This document shows positions 6,537 to 13,590 of a stretch of 22,691 bases of DNA, one piece after another. Position 1 is the stretch's first letter. Each line of letters starts with the position of its first letter. Below the pieces are notes generated by a model. The model saw nothing but the letters and a program-made list of their open reading frames with translations. It was not told the origin of the DNA and did not search any database. Source of the stretch: Spongiibacteraceae bacterium (GTDB lineage Bacteria; Pseudomonadota; Gammaproteobacteria; Pseudomonadales; PIVM01); NCBI GenBank assembly GCA_030618505.1, contig JAUXDF010000006.1, forward strand, positions 1-22,691. Direction: 5' to 3'. A program made the position numbers and the translations under genes.

Positions 6537-8333
6537 TTAAAAAGAAAATGCATCTTCGCTGAGCGCCATTAGGTTGTCGGAGCCTGACTGCATGGCGGCG
6601 ATGTGTGCTTTGGTGCGCGGTAGTAAACGTTGGAAATAAAACCGAGCGGTTGCCAGTTTGGCTTGATAGAAATCAGCATCTCCTTCGCCGGCAGCAATTT
6701 TTTGCTGTGCCAGTAGCGCCATTTGTGCCCACATGTAAGCAAAGCTGACGTAGCCAGAATAAAAGGTAAAGTCGACAGAGGCAGCGCCAATTTCATCGGC
6801 ATTTTCCATTGCGGCTTCACCAATTTTAATGGTGATCTCTCCCCATTCTTTGTTCAGTTCGCTGAGCGGCTGAATAAATTCCGCCATTGCATCATTGTCC
6901 TTTTCAGCTTCGCAAAACTTGTAAATTATCTTGGTGAAATTGCGCAGCAGTTGGCCGCCACTGCCCATTACTTTGCGACCAATCAGATCAAGTGACTGAA
7001 TGCCGGTGGTGCCTTCATAAACGGTGGAGATGCGGTTGTCGCGAGCCAGTTGTTCCATGCCGTGCTGGGCGATATAACCGTGACCACCAAAAACCTGTAT
7101 GCCAAGATAGGTGACCTCTTGTGCGATTTCGGTACAGAAAGCCTTGGCGATAGGGGTGAGGAGACCTAATAAATCGTCGGCCTGTTTTACTTCTTCTTCA
7201 GTGCCGTATTTTGTTTTATCAACCAGTTGTGCCAGCCAGTAGATAAATGCACGACTGCCTTCGGTGAAGGCTTTTTGTGTCATCAACATGCGGCGAACAT
7301 CGGGGTGGACAATGATCGGGTCAGCGGCACCATCTGGATTTTTTGGGCCAGTTAAAGAGCGCATTTGCAGGCGTTCTTTGGCGTAGGTCAAGGCGCCTTG
7401 AAAAGAGGCTTCGCCCATTGCTAGTCCTTGCAGTGCTGTGCCGAGGCGGGCGGTGTTCATTAGTTTGAACATGATGTCCAGGCCACGATTCTCTTCACCC
7501 AGCAGATAGGCTTTAGCGCCATCATAATTCATCACGCAGGTTGCTGAAGCTTTCAGGCCCATTTTCTTTTCGATGGCGCCGCAGGTGATGTTATTAAACT
7601 CGCCAGGCGAGCCGTCGTCGTTAATCAGATATTTGGGGGCAATAAATAATGAAATGCCCTTGGTGCCAGCGGGGGCTCCTTCAACTCGGGCGAGAACAGC
7701 ATGAATGATGTTCTCTGTCATCTCATGCTCGCCACCAGAGATAAAAATTTTGGTGCCAGATAATGTGTAGCTACCGTCTGCGTTAGGCGTGGCTTTGCTG
7801 CGTAGCAGGCCAACGTCCGAGCCGCAGTGAGATTCAGTCAGGCACATGGTGCCGGCCCACTCGCCGCTTAAGAGTTTTGGCAGAAAGGTTTTTTTCTGTT
7901 CTTCGTCGCCACCGTTCATCAGGCACGTGATCGGTGCACTGGCCAGACCGGTATACATGCTAAAAGACCAGTTACAGGAGCCGACCATTTCGCCAACACA
8001 GATGCCGGTTGAGCCGGGTAGCCCTTGGCCGCCATCTTTGGTGGGGATGCTCAAGGCCTGCCAGCCGCCTTCGCCCCATCGTTTAAAGGCTTCTTTGTAG
8101 CCATCAGGAATAGTGACCTTGCCATCTTTAAAGGAGCAGCCCTGTTCATCGCCACTGCGGTTGATGGGGAAAGCGATGTTTTCAGCAAACTTGGCACCGC
8201 TATCAATAATGGCATCGAGAAGGTCTGGACTAAGCTCCTCGCAGTTGTTCAGGCTTTGGTAGTGGCTGCCGCTGTCTAATAGTTCGTTAAGAACAAATTT
8301 CATGTCGCGTAGTGGGGCGCTGTAATCGGGCAT
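6537..8333 (-). CDS. Acyl-CoA dehydrogenase (large, FadE12/DmdC-like type)
   Basis: A 598-residue flavoprotein of the long acyl-CoA dehydrogenase group (about 600 aa, with N- and C-terminal extensions to the 380-aa core). It should oxidise an acyl-CoA to the trans-2-enoyl-CoA using FAD and pass electrons to ETF, in the cytoplasm. The FAD-binding signature CLTESHCGSDVG spans 164-175, TKIFISGGEHEM follows at 194-205, and the catalytic base is Glu440 in VYEGTTGIQ (438-446), preceded by FGGHGY (415-420). The C-terminal 130 residues match the extra helical domain of this group. Substrate cannot be told: medium/long-chain fatty acyl-CoA and methylmercaptopropionyl-CoA (DmdC) dehydrogenases share this architecture. 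No other beta-oxidation gene is nearby; it is divergent from the gene at 8591. Confidence 0.93.
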   Translation of the reverse strand: MPDYSAPLRDMKFVLNELLDSGSHYQSLNNCEELSPDLLDAIIDSGAKFAENIAFPINRSGDEQGCSFKDGKVTIPDGYKEAFKRWGEGGWQALSIPTKDGGQGLPGSTGICVGEMVGSCNWSFSMYTGLASAPITCLMNGGDEEQKKTFLPKLLSGEWAGTMCLTESHCGSDVGLLRSKATPNADGSYTLSGTKIFISGGEHEMTENIIHAVLARVEGAPAGTKGISLFIAPKYLINDDGSPGEFNNITCGAIEKKMGLKASATCVMNYDGAKAYLLGEENRGLDIMFKLMNTARLGTALQGLAMGEASFQGALTYAKERLQMRSLTGPKNPDGAADPIIVHPDVRRMLMTQKAFTEGSRAFIYWLAQLVDKTKYGTEEEVKQADDLLGLLTPIAKAFCTEIAQEVTYLGIQVFGGHGYIAQHGMEQLARDNRISTVYEGTTGIQSLDLIGRKVMGSGGQLLRNFTKIIYKFCEAEKDNDAMAEFIQPLSELNKEWGEITIKIGEAAMENADEIGAASVDFTFYSGYVSFAYMWAQMALLAQQKIAAGEGDADFYQAKLATARFYFQRLLPRTKAHIAAMQSGSDNLMALSEDAFSF

Positions 8334-8590
8334 TGCCTGGGCTCCTCAAAGTGTAGGTTGACGATTTAAGTGTCGACATTATACAGCGGGCTGGATGTAA
8401 GTAGTTATAGCAAAAAGGCTTCTTTTTCTGACATGATTTTGCAATAAAAGCACTTTAATGTCATGAATTAATCATTACTTTATTGATGGATTTTAGTTTT
8501 TTTACCCATATCTTGATAGGGTAACTGGCGCCCCGGCGCAGGACATTTTATGATAAGCCCGATTTCACACATTATTATCAGGTACAGATT

Positions 8591-9394
8591 ATGAAAGGGA
8601 CGATTGTCGCAGGGTTTGTTATTGCCGCTTTATTTGTCATGGAAGGCTGCTCCAAGACTGAAGAAGTGGAAGAGGCGGAGTCCACTGCGCTAATGCCAGA
8701 GGAGCATAACGAGCCTGTTCAGCTGGAGCGGCGAGCGATTATTCGCCAGCCAACACAGAGCAGTGCTGATGAGCTTGCCACTCCTTTGCCTGAGACAAAA
8801 GAGGATCCAGTAGACCCCGAGCCGCCACTGGTTCCCCCACCTGAGAAACCGCAAGAAAGTGATAGTCAGGTGAGAAAAGCACTTGAGGATTTAGCGGCCG
8901 AAATGGTGGTCTGGTTGCCCGCTGATACGCTTGATAAGTGGGTATTGCTGATTGACCTAATGGCGAATGGAGAGGTTCCCAATAAACATCGTCCGCTTGA
9001 TTTTCCAGTGGCGCCTTTTAAAGTGAATAGTTTGTCCGTGGCAGATTTGGCAAATTATCAGCGTGCTATCCCCTTGATTGATGTTATTACTGCGATTCCA
9101 CCACAACGACTGGCGCGTTACTATCAGGCTTGGCGTTTTGAACTGGAAAACTCTTTTCGTGGTCTCGGTAAGCCGGGTTTATTTGATCAGCGTTTGCATG
9201 TGGCCATTGATCGAATAATTGCGGTACGGCCGCTGGTAAAATCCGCCAGTTTGAAACGCCCGAGTGTGATGTATAAATACCAGGATGAGGCGCTTGAAAA
9301 AGCATCCGCGCTAGAGAAGTTCATGTGGCGCCTGGGGAGAGAGAACAGTGTATTGATACAAAATTATTTAAAAAAATTAAAACCGTTGCTCTAG
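8591..9394 (+). CDS. DUF3014-type envelope protein, putative lipoprotein
   Basis: A 267-residue protein with an N-terminal hydrophobic segment (about 5-18) ending in MEGC (Cys20), an atypical lipobox since Met and Glu occupy the -3 and -2 sites; it may be a lipoprotein or simply membrane-anchored. Residues 21-90 are an acidic, proline-rich linker (PEPPLVPPPEKP). Residues 92-267 match the DUF3014 pattern: VRKALEDL, a WVLLIDLMANGEVP block, ANYQRAIPLIDVI, LARYYQAW, and closing PSVMYKYQDEALEKASALEKFMWRLG. Function of the family is unknown; it is expected to face the periplasm. The TAG stop (9392-9394) lies within the CTAG end of a degenerate MITE-type repeat, so the original C-terminus could have been altered. 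Confidence 0.8.
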   Translation: MKGTIVAGFVIAALFVMEGCSKTEEVEEAESTALMPEEHNEPVQLERRAIIRQPTQSSADELATPLPETKEDPVDPEPPLVPPPEKPQESDSQVRKALEDLAAEMVVWLPADTLDKWVLLIDLMANGEVPNKHRPLDFPVAPFKVNSLSVADLANYQRAIPLIDVITAIPPQRLARYYQAWRFELENSFRGLGKPGLFDQRLHVAIDRIIAVRPLVKSASLKRPSVMYKYQDEALEKASALEKFMWRLGRENSVLIQNYLKKLKPLL

Positions 9395-9427
9395 GAGGCT
9401 GTCGGGTTTAACGCTATTCTACTGCGG
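9391..9427. repeat. Solo left end of MITE type B (remnant)
   Basis: Positions 9391-9427 (CTAGGAGGCTGTCGGGTTTAAC... to ACTGCGG) match the left end of the complete element at 21957-22151 across about 37 bp with only a few differences. No matching right end (GTTAAACCCGACAGACTC) is found downstream, so this is a truncated or decayed copy. It begins at the stop codon of the DUF3014-type gene. Confidence 0.75.
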
Positions 9428-9455
9428 TGTTGGAGCATGCTAGGGTTTTGCATGA

Positions 9456-9908
9456 TTACCGAGTAGTCAGCCTGTTGAGAGGCAGACTGCTCGCTGCTAG
9501 GTTGTCAGTGTTCTGCTGCCAATAAATTTTCTCCCTTAGTGGACAGCTATCTCCCCTGCAAAAACTGATAAGCGCTGGTACCGTTGTCGCCTTTCCTAGC
9601 TGGCGTTGCGACATTGCTGCGCTAAAGTAGAAAAAATGATTTCCTGCTGGATGCTGGATGACTACAGCATCTTCTTTGCAGTGCCAGTTGGCTTTGATCA
9701 ATTGCTTGTTGTGACTGTTGGATATGTGTACTCGTGTGGGATCGATAAAATGCAACTCAATGCGTTTATCGTTCCCGTTCATGACAAAATGCTGTTTGTC
9801 TAAAGTGCAAGCAAAGGTGCTAGTGCAAAGCAGTAGAGATGTTATTGCGGCTATAAGTTTACTGCTGCATTTTATCAGAAGTTGATTGGCTGTATATGCT
9901 TGAATCAT
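9456..9908 (-). CDS. Hypothetical secreted protein with four mature cysteines
   Basis: A 150-residue protein I do not recognise. Residues 1-33 look like a Sec signal peptide with a long N-region (hydrophobic IAAITSLLLCTSTFA) and a likely cleavage after TFA just before Cys34; TFAC is a poor lipobox, so signal peptidase I is more likely. The mature part has cysteines at about 34, 76, 115 and 120, which could form two disulfides in the periplasm, and a beta-rich look (RIELHFIDPTRVHI, VVIQHPAGNHFFYF). The ATG at 9908 has GGTGAG about 8 nt upstream. Its 3' end lies just past the MITE remnant at 9391-9427. No operon partner; could be species-specific. Confidence 0.6.
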   Translation of the reverse strand: MIQAYTANQLLIKCSSKLIAAITSLLLCTSTFACTLDKQHFVMNGNDKRIELHFIDPTRVHISNSHNKQLIKANWHCKEDAVVIQHPAGNHFFYFSAAMSQRQLGKATTVPALISFCRGDSCPLREKIYWQQNTDNLAASSLPLNRLTTR

Positions 9909-10097
9909 GGCTGCTCACCGCCGCTTGTTTGTTAAAACTATATTTAAGAAATAGCATGCTGCAGGTGTTTAGGCGAGCGAACTTTGGCAAATATGCCTTA
10001 GATGTTAACTGTTGTTTATTTGGTTTGTGCGCTGGTTAGCATGCGCTTAAGCAAGCACCAGCGAGATTTTTCAGTGCCGGTTCATAACCGAAAGTAA

Positions 10098-10245
10098 TTA
10101 GTGCCCATCCAGAAATTAGACAAAGAGATCCTGGCCAGCGCAAATCTTGCGACTTAAAGGCCTTGAAAAGGCCTAGGAGCTAGATTTGCGTTGGCCAGGA
10201 GCGGAATTAATTTTCGAAAACTTCCGGTTTCTGGTTAGGCACTAA
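10098..10245. repeat. MITE-like palindromic element, copy A2 (core inverted relative to A1)
   Basis: The ends TTAGTGCCCATCCAGAAA (10098-10115) and TTTCTGGTTAGGCACTAA (10228-10245) are inverted repeats with few mismatches. The inner stem 10129-10147 pairs with 10182-10200 at 18 of 19 positions and encloses a core that is the reverse complement of that in the copy at 296-444. The right end abuts the TAA stop (10246-10248) of the downstream-most beta-barrel gene, and both flanks read TAATTA-like. No ORF. It may also act as transcription terminator of the barrel operon. Confidence 0.75.
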
Positions 10246-10869
10246 TTAGAACAGATAGGTGAGGCCTGTTGTAAGATCTATATTATGCACCGTCTCATTT
10301 TTCTGAATAAGGTTGGTTTTATACAAATGATCACGAAGATCAACATGCCAAAGCAGTCTGTCACTGACCGAGATACGATAGCCGGCGCCGAAGATGTAGG
10401 TAAAGTTTTCCTCTCCGCCAAATTCGGTATGCCCCAGTCCCGCCACCAGATGAAATGCCGACAGAGCACTGCGGGCGGATGAGGGAAATACTTCGCCGGG
10501 GAATAGGTTGTATCCCAGCAATAAATCAACATAGCGATAGTCTCGATCGCTACTATCGACCAAATCAACGGCATTTTTTTCATAGGAGGAGCGTGAAACT
10601 TCAGCGCTGCCAAAATTAAACTGAAGAAAGATATCCTCGGTAGCATGAAATGAGCTGCGAATACCCACTACAGGTTCACTGGCAAAGTCCTCAATATTGA
10701 TTATGCCTATGAACGCACCAAGCTCGAAGAACTCGGTATCAATGCCAGCGCCTTTTTCGTCGGCATTGGATTGCTGCTCTGCTACACTGGCAGCAGAGAG
10801 GGTTAAAAACAGGGGCAGTAGTGCAGATTTGCCCAGTGCTAAAAGAACGTGCTGAAGCCGATTTTCCAT
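10246..10869 (-). CDS. Outer-membrane beta-barrel protein, paralogue 1
   Basis: The start is taken at ATG 10869, giving 207 residues with a good signal peptide (MENRLQHVLL..., cleavage near AASVA|EQ); the longer frame to 10914 begins with an implausible cysteine/arginine-rich stretch and has no support. The mature part alternates hydrophobic and polar residues, contains ELGAFIGIINIEDF, GYNLFPGEVF and AGLGHTEFGGEENFTYIFGAGYRISV, and ends in LTYLF: the aromatic C-terminus expected of a BAM-inserted barrel. It resembles the short barrel family named from myxobacteria (outer-membrane beta-barrel domain, as in GltA/GltB-type proteins). It is clearly paralogous to the product of 11779-12429 and overlaps the SH3-barrel gene upstream by 31 nt, so they form an operon. 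Role inferred: OM part of the envelope machine encoded divergently. Confidence 0.82.
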   Translation of the reverse strand: MENRLQHVLLALGKSALLPLFLTLSAASVAEQQSNADEKGAGIDTEFFELGAFIGIINIEDFASEPVVGIRSSFHATEDIFLQFNFGSAEVSRSSYEKNAVDLVDSSDRDYRYVDLLLGYNLFPGEVFPSSARSALSAFHLVAGLGHTEFGGEENFTYIFGAGYRISVSDRLLWHVDLRDHLYKTNLIQKNETVHNIDLTTGLTYLF

Positions 10870-11702
10870 TCTTCTAATTTCACCGTATCGTCGGTTGCAG
10901 AAACAGAATACCAACGGTATTCACCTCGTATTACAAAGTTGCGTGCCAGGTAGTAACTGGCACCCAGCGCATAGTTGTAGTGGCTGGATCGATCGAAACC
11001 AAGTTCTGTATGTTGTGGCTGTGCGTCTAGGGACATCTTGCCGGCGCCGAATAGGAGATAAGGAGTCAGCTTCCAGTTGGGTAGCGCTTTTGCGTTTATA
11101 TCCCAGCGAGCAAGCGGCTCAAGCAGTGCATTCCAAAGAGGGAAGGGCTCGATTAATACATTGAGTCCGTAATACTCGCCGCTCACCTTAGTGCTATAAA
11201 TCTTGCCGCCCTCAAGTTCAGTGCCTAACCAGCTTAAGGGGCGATAGCCAGCGTTAACACTAAAAGTGTCTGCACCTTTAATATCACCGTTGGCAATCTG
11301 TCCGCCAGTAAAGCCAACTCGCCAGCCATTCCTTAAATAATCACCATGGCCAACTGTAGGCAAATCAACGGGAACGCCCGTTGGCTGTAAAGTACGAGAT
11401 ATTTGTGAAGCCTTGGTCCAACCAGTTTTACCATTGTTGGAGCGTATTTCGTACCAATCGGGCCGACGCGTCAGTATCTCTATTGTTTCACCCTGTTCAA
11501 TGACATGAAAAACCGGATAACCGCGTCCGGGGCCAGTATGCATATCGACATAGGGGTCGATGACTTCAAGTTTCATTGGAGTCTTTGTGGCGGCCTGAGG
11601 AGCTTGTGAGTCCTGATGAGAAGCCACCTGATCCGCACTGGCGAGCGATGATAGCAAGCTTAAGCAAAACACACTGATAGTTGTTAAGTACAATCTAGGC
11701 AT
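10839..11702 (-). CDS. SH3 domain fused to outer-membrane beta-barrel
   Basis: A 287-residue protein. Residues 1-23 form a signal peptide (cleavage near ASA|DQ). A bacterial SH3 (SH3b) domain follows at about 44-108, with LEVIDPYVDMHTGPGRGYPV, IEQGETIEILTRR, WYEIRSNNGKTGW and ASQI, as in proteins that bind peptidoglycan or periplasmic partners. From about 125 to the end it is a beta-barrel of roughly eight strands: WRVGFTGGQI, SVNAGYRPLSWLGTELEGG, YLLFGAGKMSLD, YNYALGASYYLARNFVIRGEYRWYS, ending in GFSTFF, a BAM signal. An SH3b-barrel fusion would tie the outer membrane to the wall or to a periplasmic scaffold. It sits 76 bp after one barrel gene and overlaps the next. Function within the machine is inferred from context. 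Confidence 0.82.
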   Translation of the reverse strand: MPRLYLTTISVFCLSLLSSLASADQVASHQDSQAPQAATKTPMKLEVIDPYVDMHTGPGRGYPVFHVIEQGETIEILTRRPDWYEIRSNNGKTGWTKASQISRTLQPTGVPVDLPTVGHGDYLRNGWRVGFTGGQIANGDIKGADTFSVNAGYRPLSWLGTELEGGKIYSTKVSGEYYGLNVLIEPFPLWNALLEPLARWDINAKALPNWKLTPYLLFGAGKMSLDAQPQHTELGFDRSSHYNYALGASYYLARNFVIRGEYRWYSVSATDDTVKLEEWKIGFSTFF

Positions 11703-11778
11703 AGCAAATCACTACAATTTAAATTCAGGTTGTTGAATTAGCATCATGACCTTGTGGTTTAAAACAGGGTCTTGGAGT

Positions 11779-12429
11779 TTAAAATAAATAATTAAGGCCT
11801 GATGAAAATTCGATATTGTGGGTGGTCTTTTTGTCATCAAGGAAATCTCTGTTAAATATTCGATCTCTGAAATCAATATTCCAGGTTAGCCAGTCGGTCA
11901 CTACCATGCGATAGCTGCTACCGATAATAAAGGTAAGGTTGGTATCGTCTGCAAATGTGCTATTGCCAACGCCCGCCAAGAGGTATATGCCGGAATTGAA
12001 ATTTCGACTCTCACCAAAAAATGACTTCCCGGGGAAAAGGTTATAGCCGAACTGCAGATCATAATATTTAAACTTTCTGTCTTCGTCAGCGAGAAAAGAT
12101 CCGCCTGCCAATTTTTCAAAAGTGGCTTTTTCTACGTCGCTTTGACCGTAACTGGCTATCAATAGCATTTTATCCAAAAAGTGGTAGGCGCCGGAAATAC
12201 CAAAAACGGCGTTTGCACTAAAGTCTTCTACAGAAATAAAACCGGCAAAGGCGCCCACCTCGAAAGATTCGGTATCAATGGTCGCGTCTTTGATGACGCG
12301 GTGCTTATCCTTGGGTTCGATAATTTTAATAGGTTTGATGCCGACATTGGATTCGTCTGCACCAGTGGCGGCGAGCGCATATAGGGAGAGTCCAAAGACT
12401 AAAACAATATGTTGAAACCACTTATGCAT
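11779..12429 (-). CDS. Outer-membrane beta-barrel protein, paralogue 2
   Basis: A 216-residue protein: signal peptide (MHKWFQHIVLVFGLSLYALAATGA, cleavage near TGA|DE), a short basic/acidic linker, then a barrel. It aligns by eye with the product of 10246-10869: DTESFEVGAFAGFISVEDF versus DTEFFELGAFIGIINIEDF, a shared GYNLFPG, shared AG-G-T-F blocks, shared THNI/VHNI before the last strand, and the same LF C-terminus. It is first of the three minus-strand barrel genes and starts 567 bp from the divergent plus-strand operon. Related short barrels occur in the myxobacterial Glt and Nfs machineries; assignment to GltA, GltB or another slot is not possible by eye. Confidence 0.82.
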   Translation of the reverse strand: MHKWFQHIVLVFGLSLYALAATGADESNVGIKPIKIIEPKDKHRVIKDATIDTESFEVGAFAGFISVEDFSANAVFGISGAYHFLDKMLLIASYGQSDVEKATFEKLAGGSFLADEDRKFKYYDLQFGYNLFPGKSFFGESRNFNSGIYLLAGVGNSTFADDTNLTFIIGSSYRMVVTDWLTWNIDFRDRIFNRDFLDDKKTTHNIEFSSGLNYLF

Positions 12430-12996
12430 ATCTTGTTACTCACCGTGCCTGATTTTAAGGTCTACGAAAATTTTAAGTTCTTGTACAAGCATAGCGAATC
12501 TATAGCTATTTGCTGGTGAACTTGTAAATCTTACGAATGGGGTCACAAAAATAACAGCCAATTCCTAGAATTTTTTTATACCATTGAAAGAGGCCTTTGA
12601 TTGTCTGGCAAAAGATGAGACCACTAGAAACCCTTATTCGGACGCCTAGTAGTCACTCCTAGAGTGTGTAATGTGAGGCCTCGCTAGCATATGAAAAAAA
12701 CCACCTAAAACTGATAGATGCTAAACGAAACGAAATAAACGGTAATCAAAATTCAGTAAGAAATAACTATTTTCTTGCCTTGGAGATTATTTTGTCGTGT
12801 AGAAACAAGAAAAGTCCACAAATGATGACCCGCATCTCAGTCAGCACAAATTGAATGGGGCATTTTGTGACAGAGTCATAGATTAGCCCCATTCAGATTT
12901 AACTTTCTGTAAATATCTACCAAACTAAATTTCGTACCGTAAATATCCAATGCTGGAAGATAGGCCTGCATTGCCAGTGTCTATCTATGTGGAGTT
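12430..12996. promoter_or_regulatory. Divergent intergenic region controlling barrel operon and TPR/motor operon
   Basis: A 567-bp gap with no credible ORF. The octamer GAATGGGG occurs at 12535-12542 (followed by TCACAAAA) and 12853-12860 (followed by CATTTTGTGA), and inverted at 12887-12894, so one site lies about 106 bp upstream of the barrel gene and a palindromic pair about 110-150 bp upstream of the plus-strand operon. The pair forms TGAATGGGGC (12852-12861) / GCCCCATTCA (12886-12895). Nearer the plus-strand start, GTAAATATC is repeated at 12909 and 12939, exactly 30 bp apart. These could be regulator sites shared by the two units; no promoter boxes are called. Confidence 0.5.
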
Positions 12997-13005
12997 GTGC
13001 TTGTA

Positions 13006-13590
13006 ATGCCAAAATTAAGTTTCCTTATAGCCATTTTTGTATCCGTGACTGTATCTGCTTATGCCGCTGCAGCGAATGACGATGGCAAGTCAATTGCGTT
13101 TGCCGCGGAAAAGGCTGCTAAGAGTAATGCAGAGGCATTGTCAGCGGTTAGAAAAATTTCCAAGGATGTACAAGCGTTAAAGCAAGGTGTTATAGAGCTA
13201 AACAAGGATCTGCGCCTGATGGAAGAAGAATTACTGTTTCCATCCAGCACACAGTACACCGTTTTTGTTACTTTGGATGTCGGGAAATACTTTTCCCTGG
13301 AAGGTATAAAACTCAAAATTGACGGAAAGTTGGTTAGCTCCCATATCTATTCCGAGAAACAGCGACAAGCGCTGGCCCGTGGAGGCGTTCAAAAATTGCA
13401 TATCACCAATCTAAATGAAGGCAAGCATACCGTAACCGCATTTTTTGCAGGCCTTGGCCCGAATGGCCGGCCATACAAGAGAGCATCCAGCCTTGATTTT
13501 GAAAAAGGAAAAAGCAGCCGCTATATCGAATTGGCTGTTGTTGATGATGAAGCAAAGCAAGAACCCACTTTTCTGATTAAACAATGGTAA
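13006..13590 (+). CDS. Periplasmic coiled-coil protein, first gene of the envelope-machine operon
   Basis: A 194-residue protein if started at ATG 13006; the in-frame GTG at 12997 is only 2 nt from the GGAG at 12991-12994, so the ATG is preferred although its spacing is long. A signal peptide covers 1-20 (cleavage near AYA|AA). Residues about 28-75 are a charged, heptad-like helix (AEKAAKSNAEALSAVRKISKD..., VIELNKDLRLMEEEL), then residues 80-180 are beta-rich (YTVFVTLDVGKYFSLEGIKLKIDG, LHITNLNEGKHTVTAFFAG), a pattern like PEGA-type small beta domains. No lipobox or membrane helix. It ends immediately before the next ATG (TAAATG), so it is cotranscribed with the TPR and motor genes. Possible counterpart of the periplasmic GltF-like component; unproven. 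Confidence 0.75.
   Translation: MPKLSFLIAIFVSVTVSAYAAAANDDGKSIAFAAEKAAKSNAEALSAVRKISKDVQALKQGVIELNKDLRLMEEELLFPSSTQYTVFVTLDVGKYFSLEGIKLKIDGKLVSSHIYSEKQRQALARGGVQKLHITNLNEGKHTVTAFFAGLGPNGRPYKRASSLDFEKGKSSRYIELAVVDDEAKQEPTFLIKQW

Noticed and set aside
10870..10914. Upstream extension of barrel paralogue 1 to position 10914
   Set aside because: The added residues are cysteine/arginine-rich and would spoil the signal peptide; the ATG at 10869 gives a normal one.
12866..12880. Possible CRP/Vfr site (TGTGA...TCATA) inside the GAATGGGG palindrome
   Set aside because: The half-site spacing is 5 rather than 6 and the second half matches poorly, so it is not supported.
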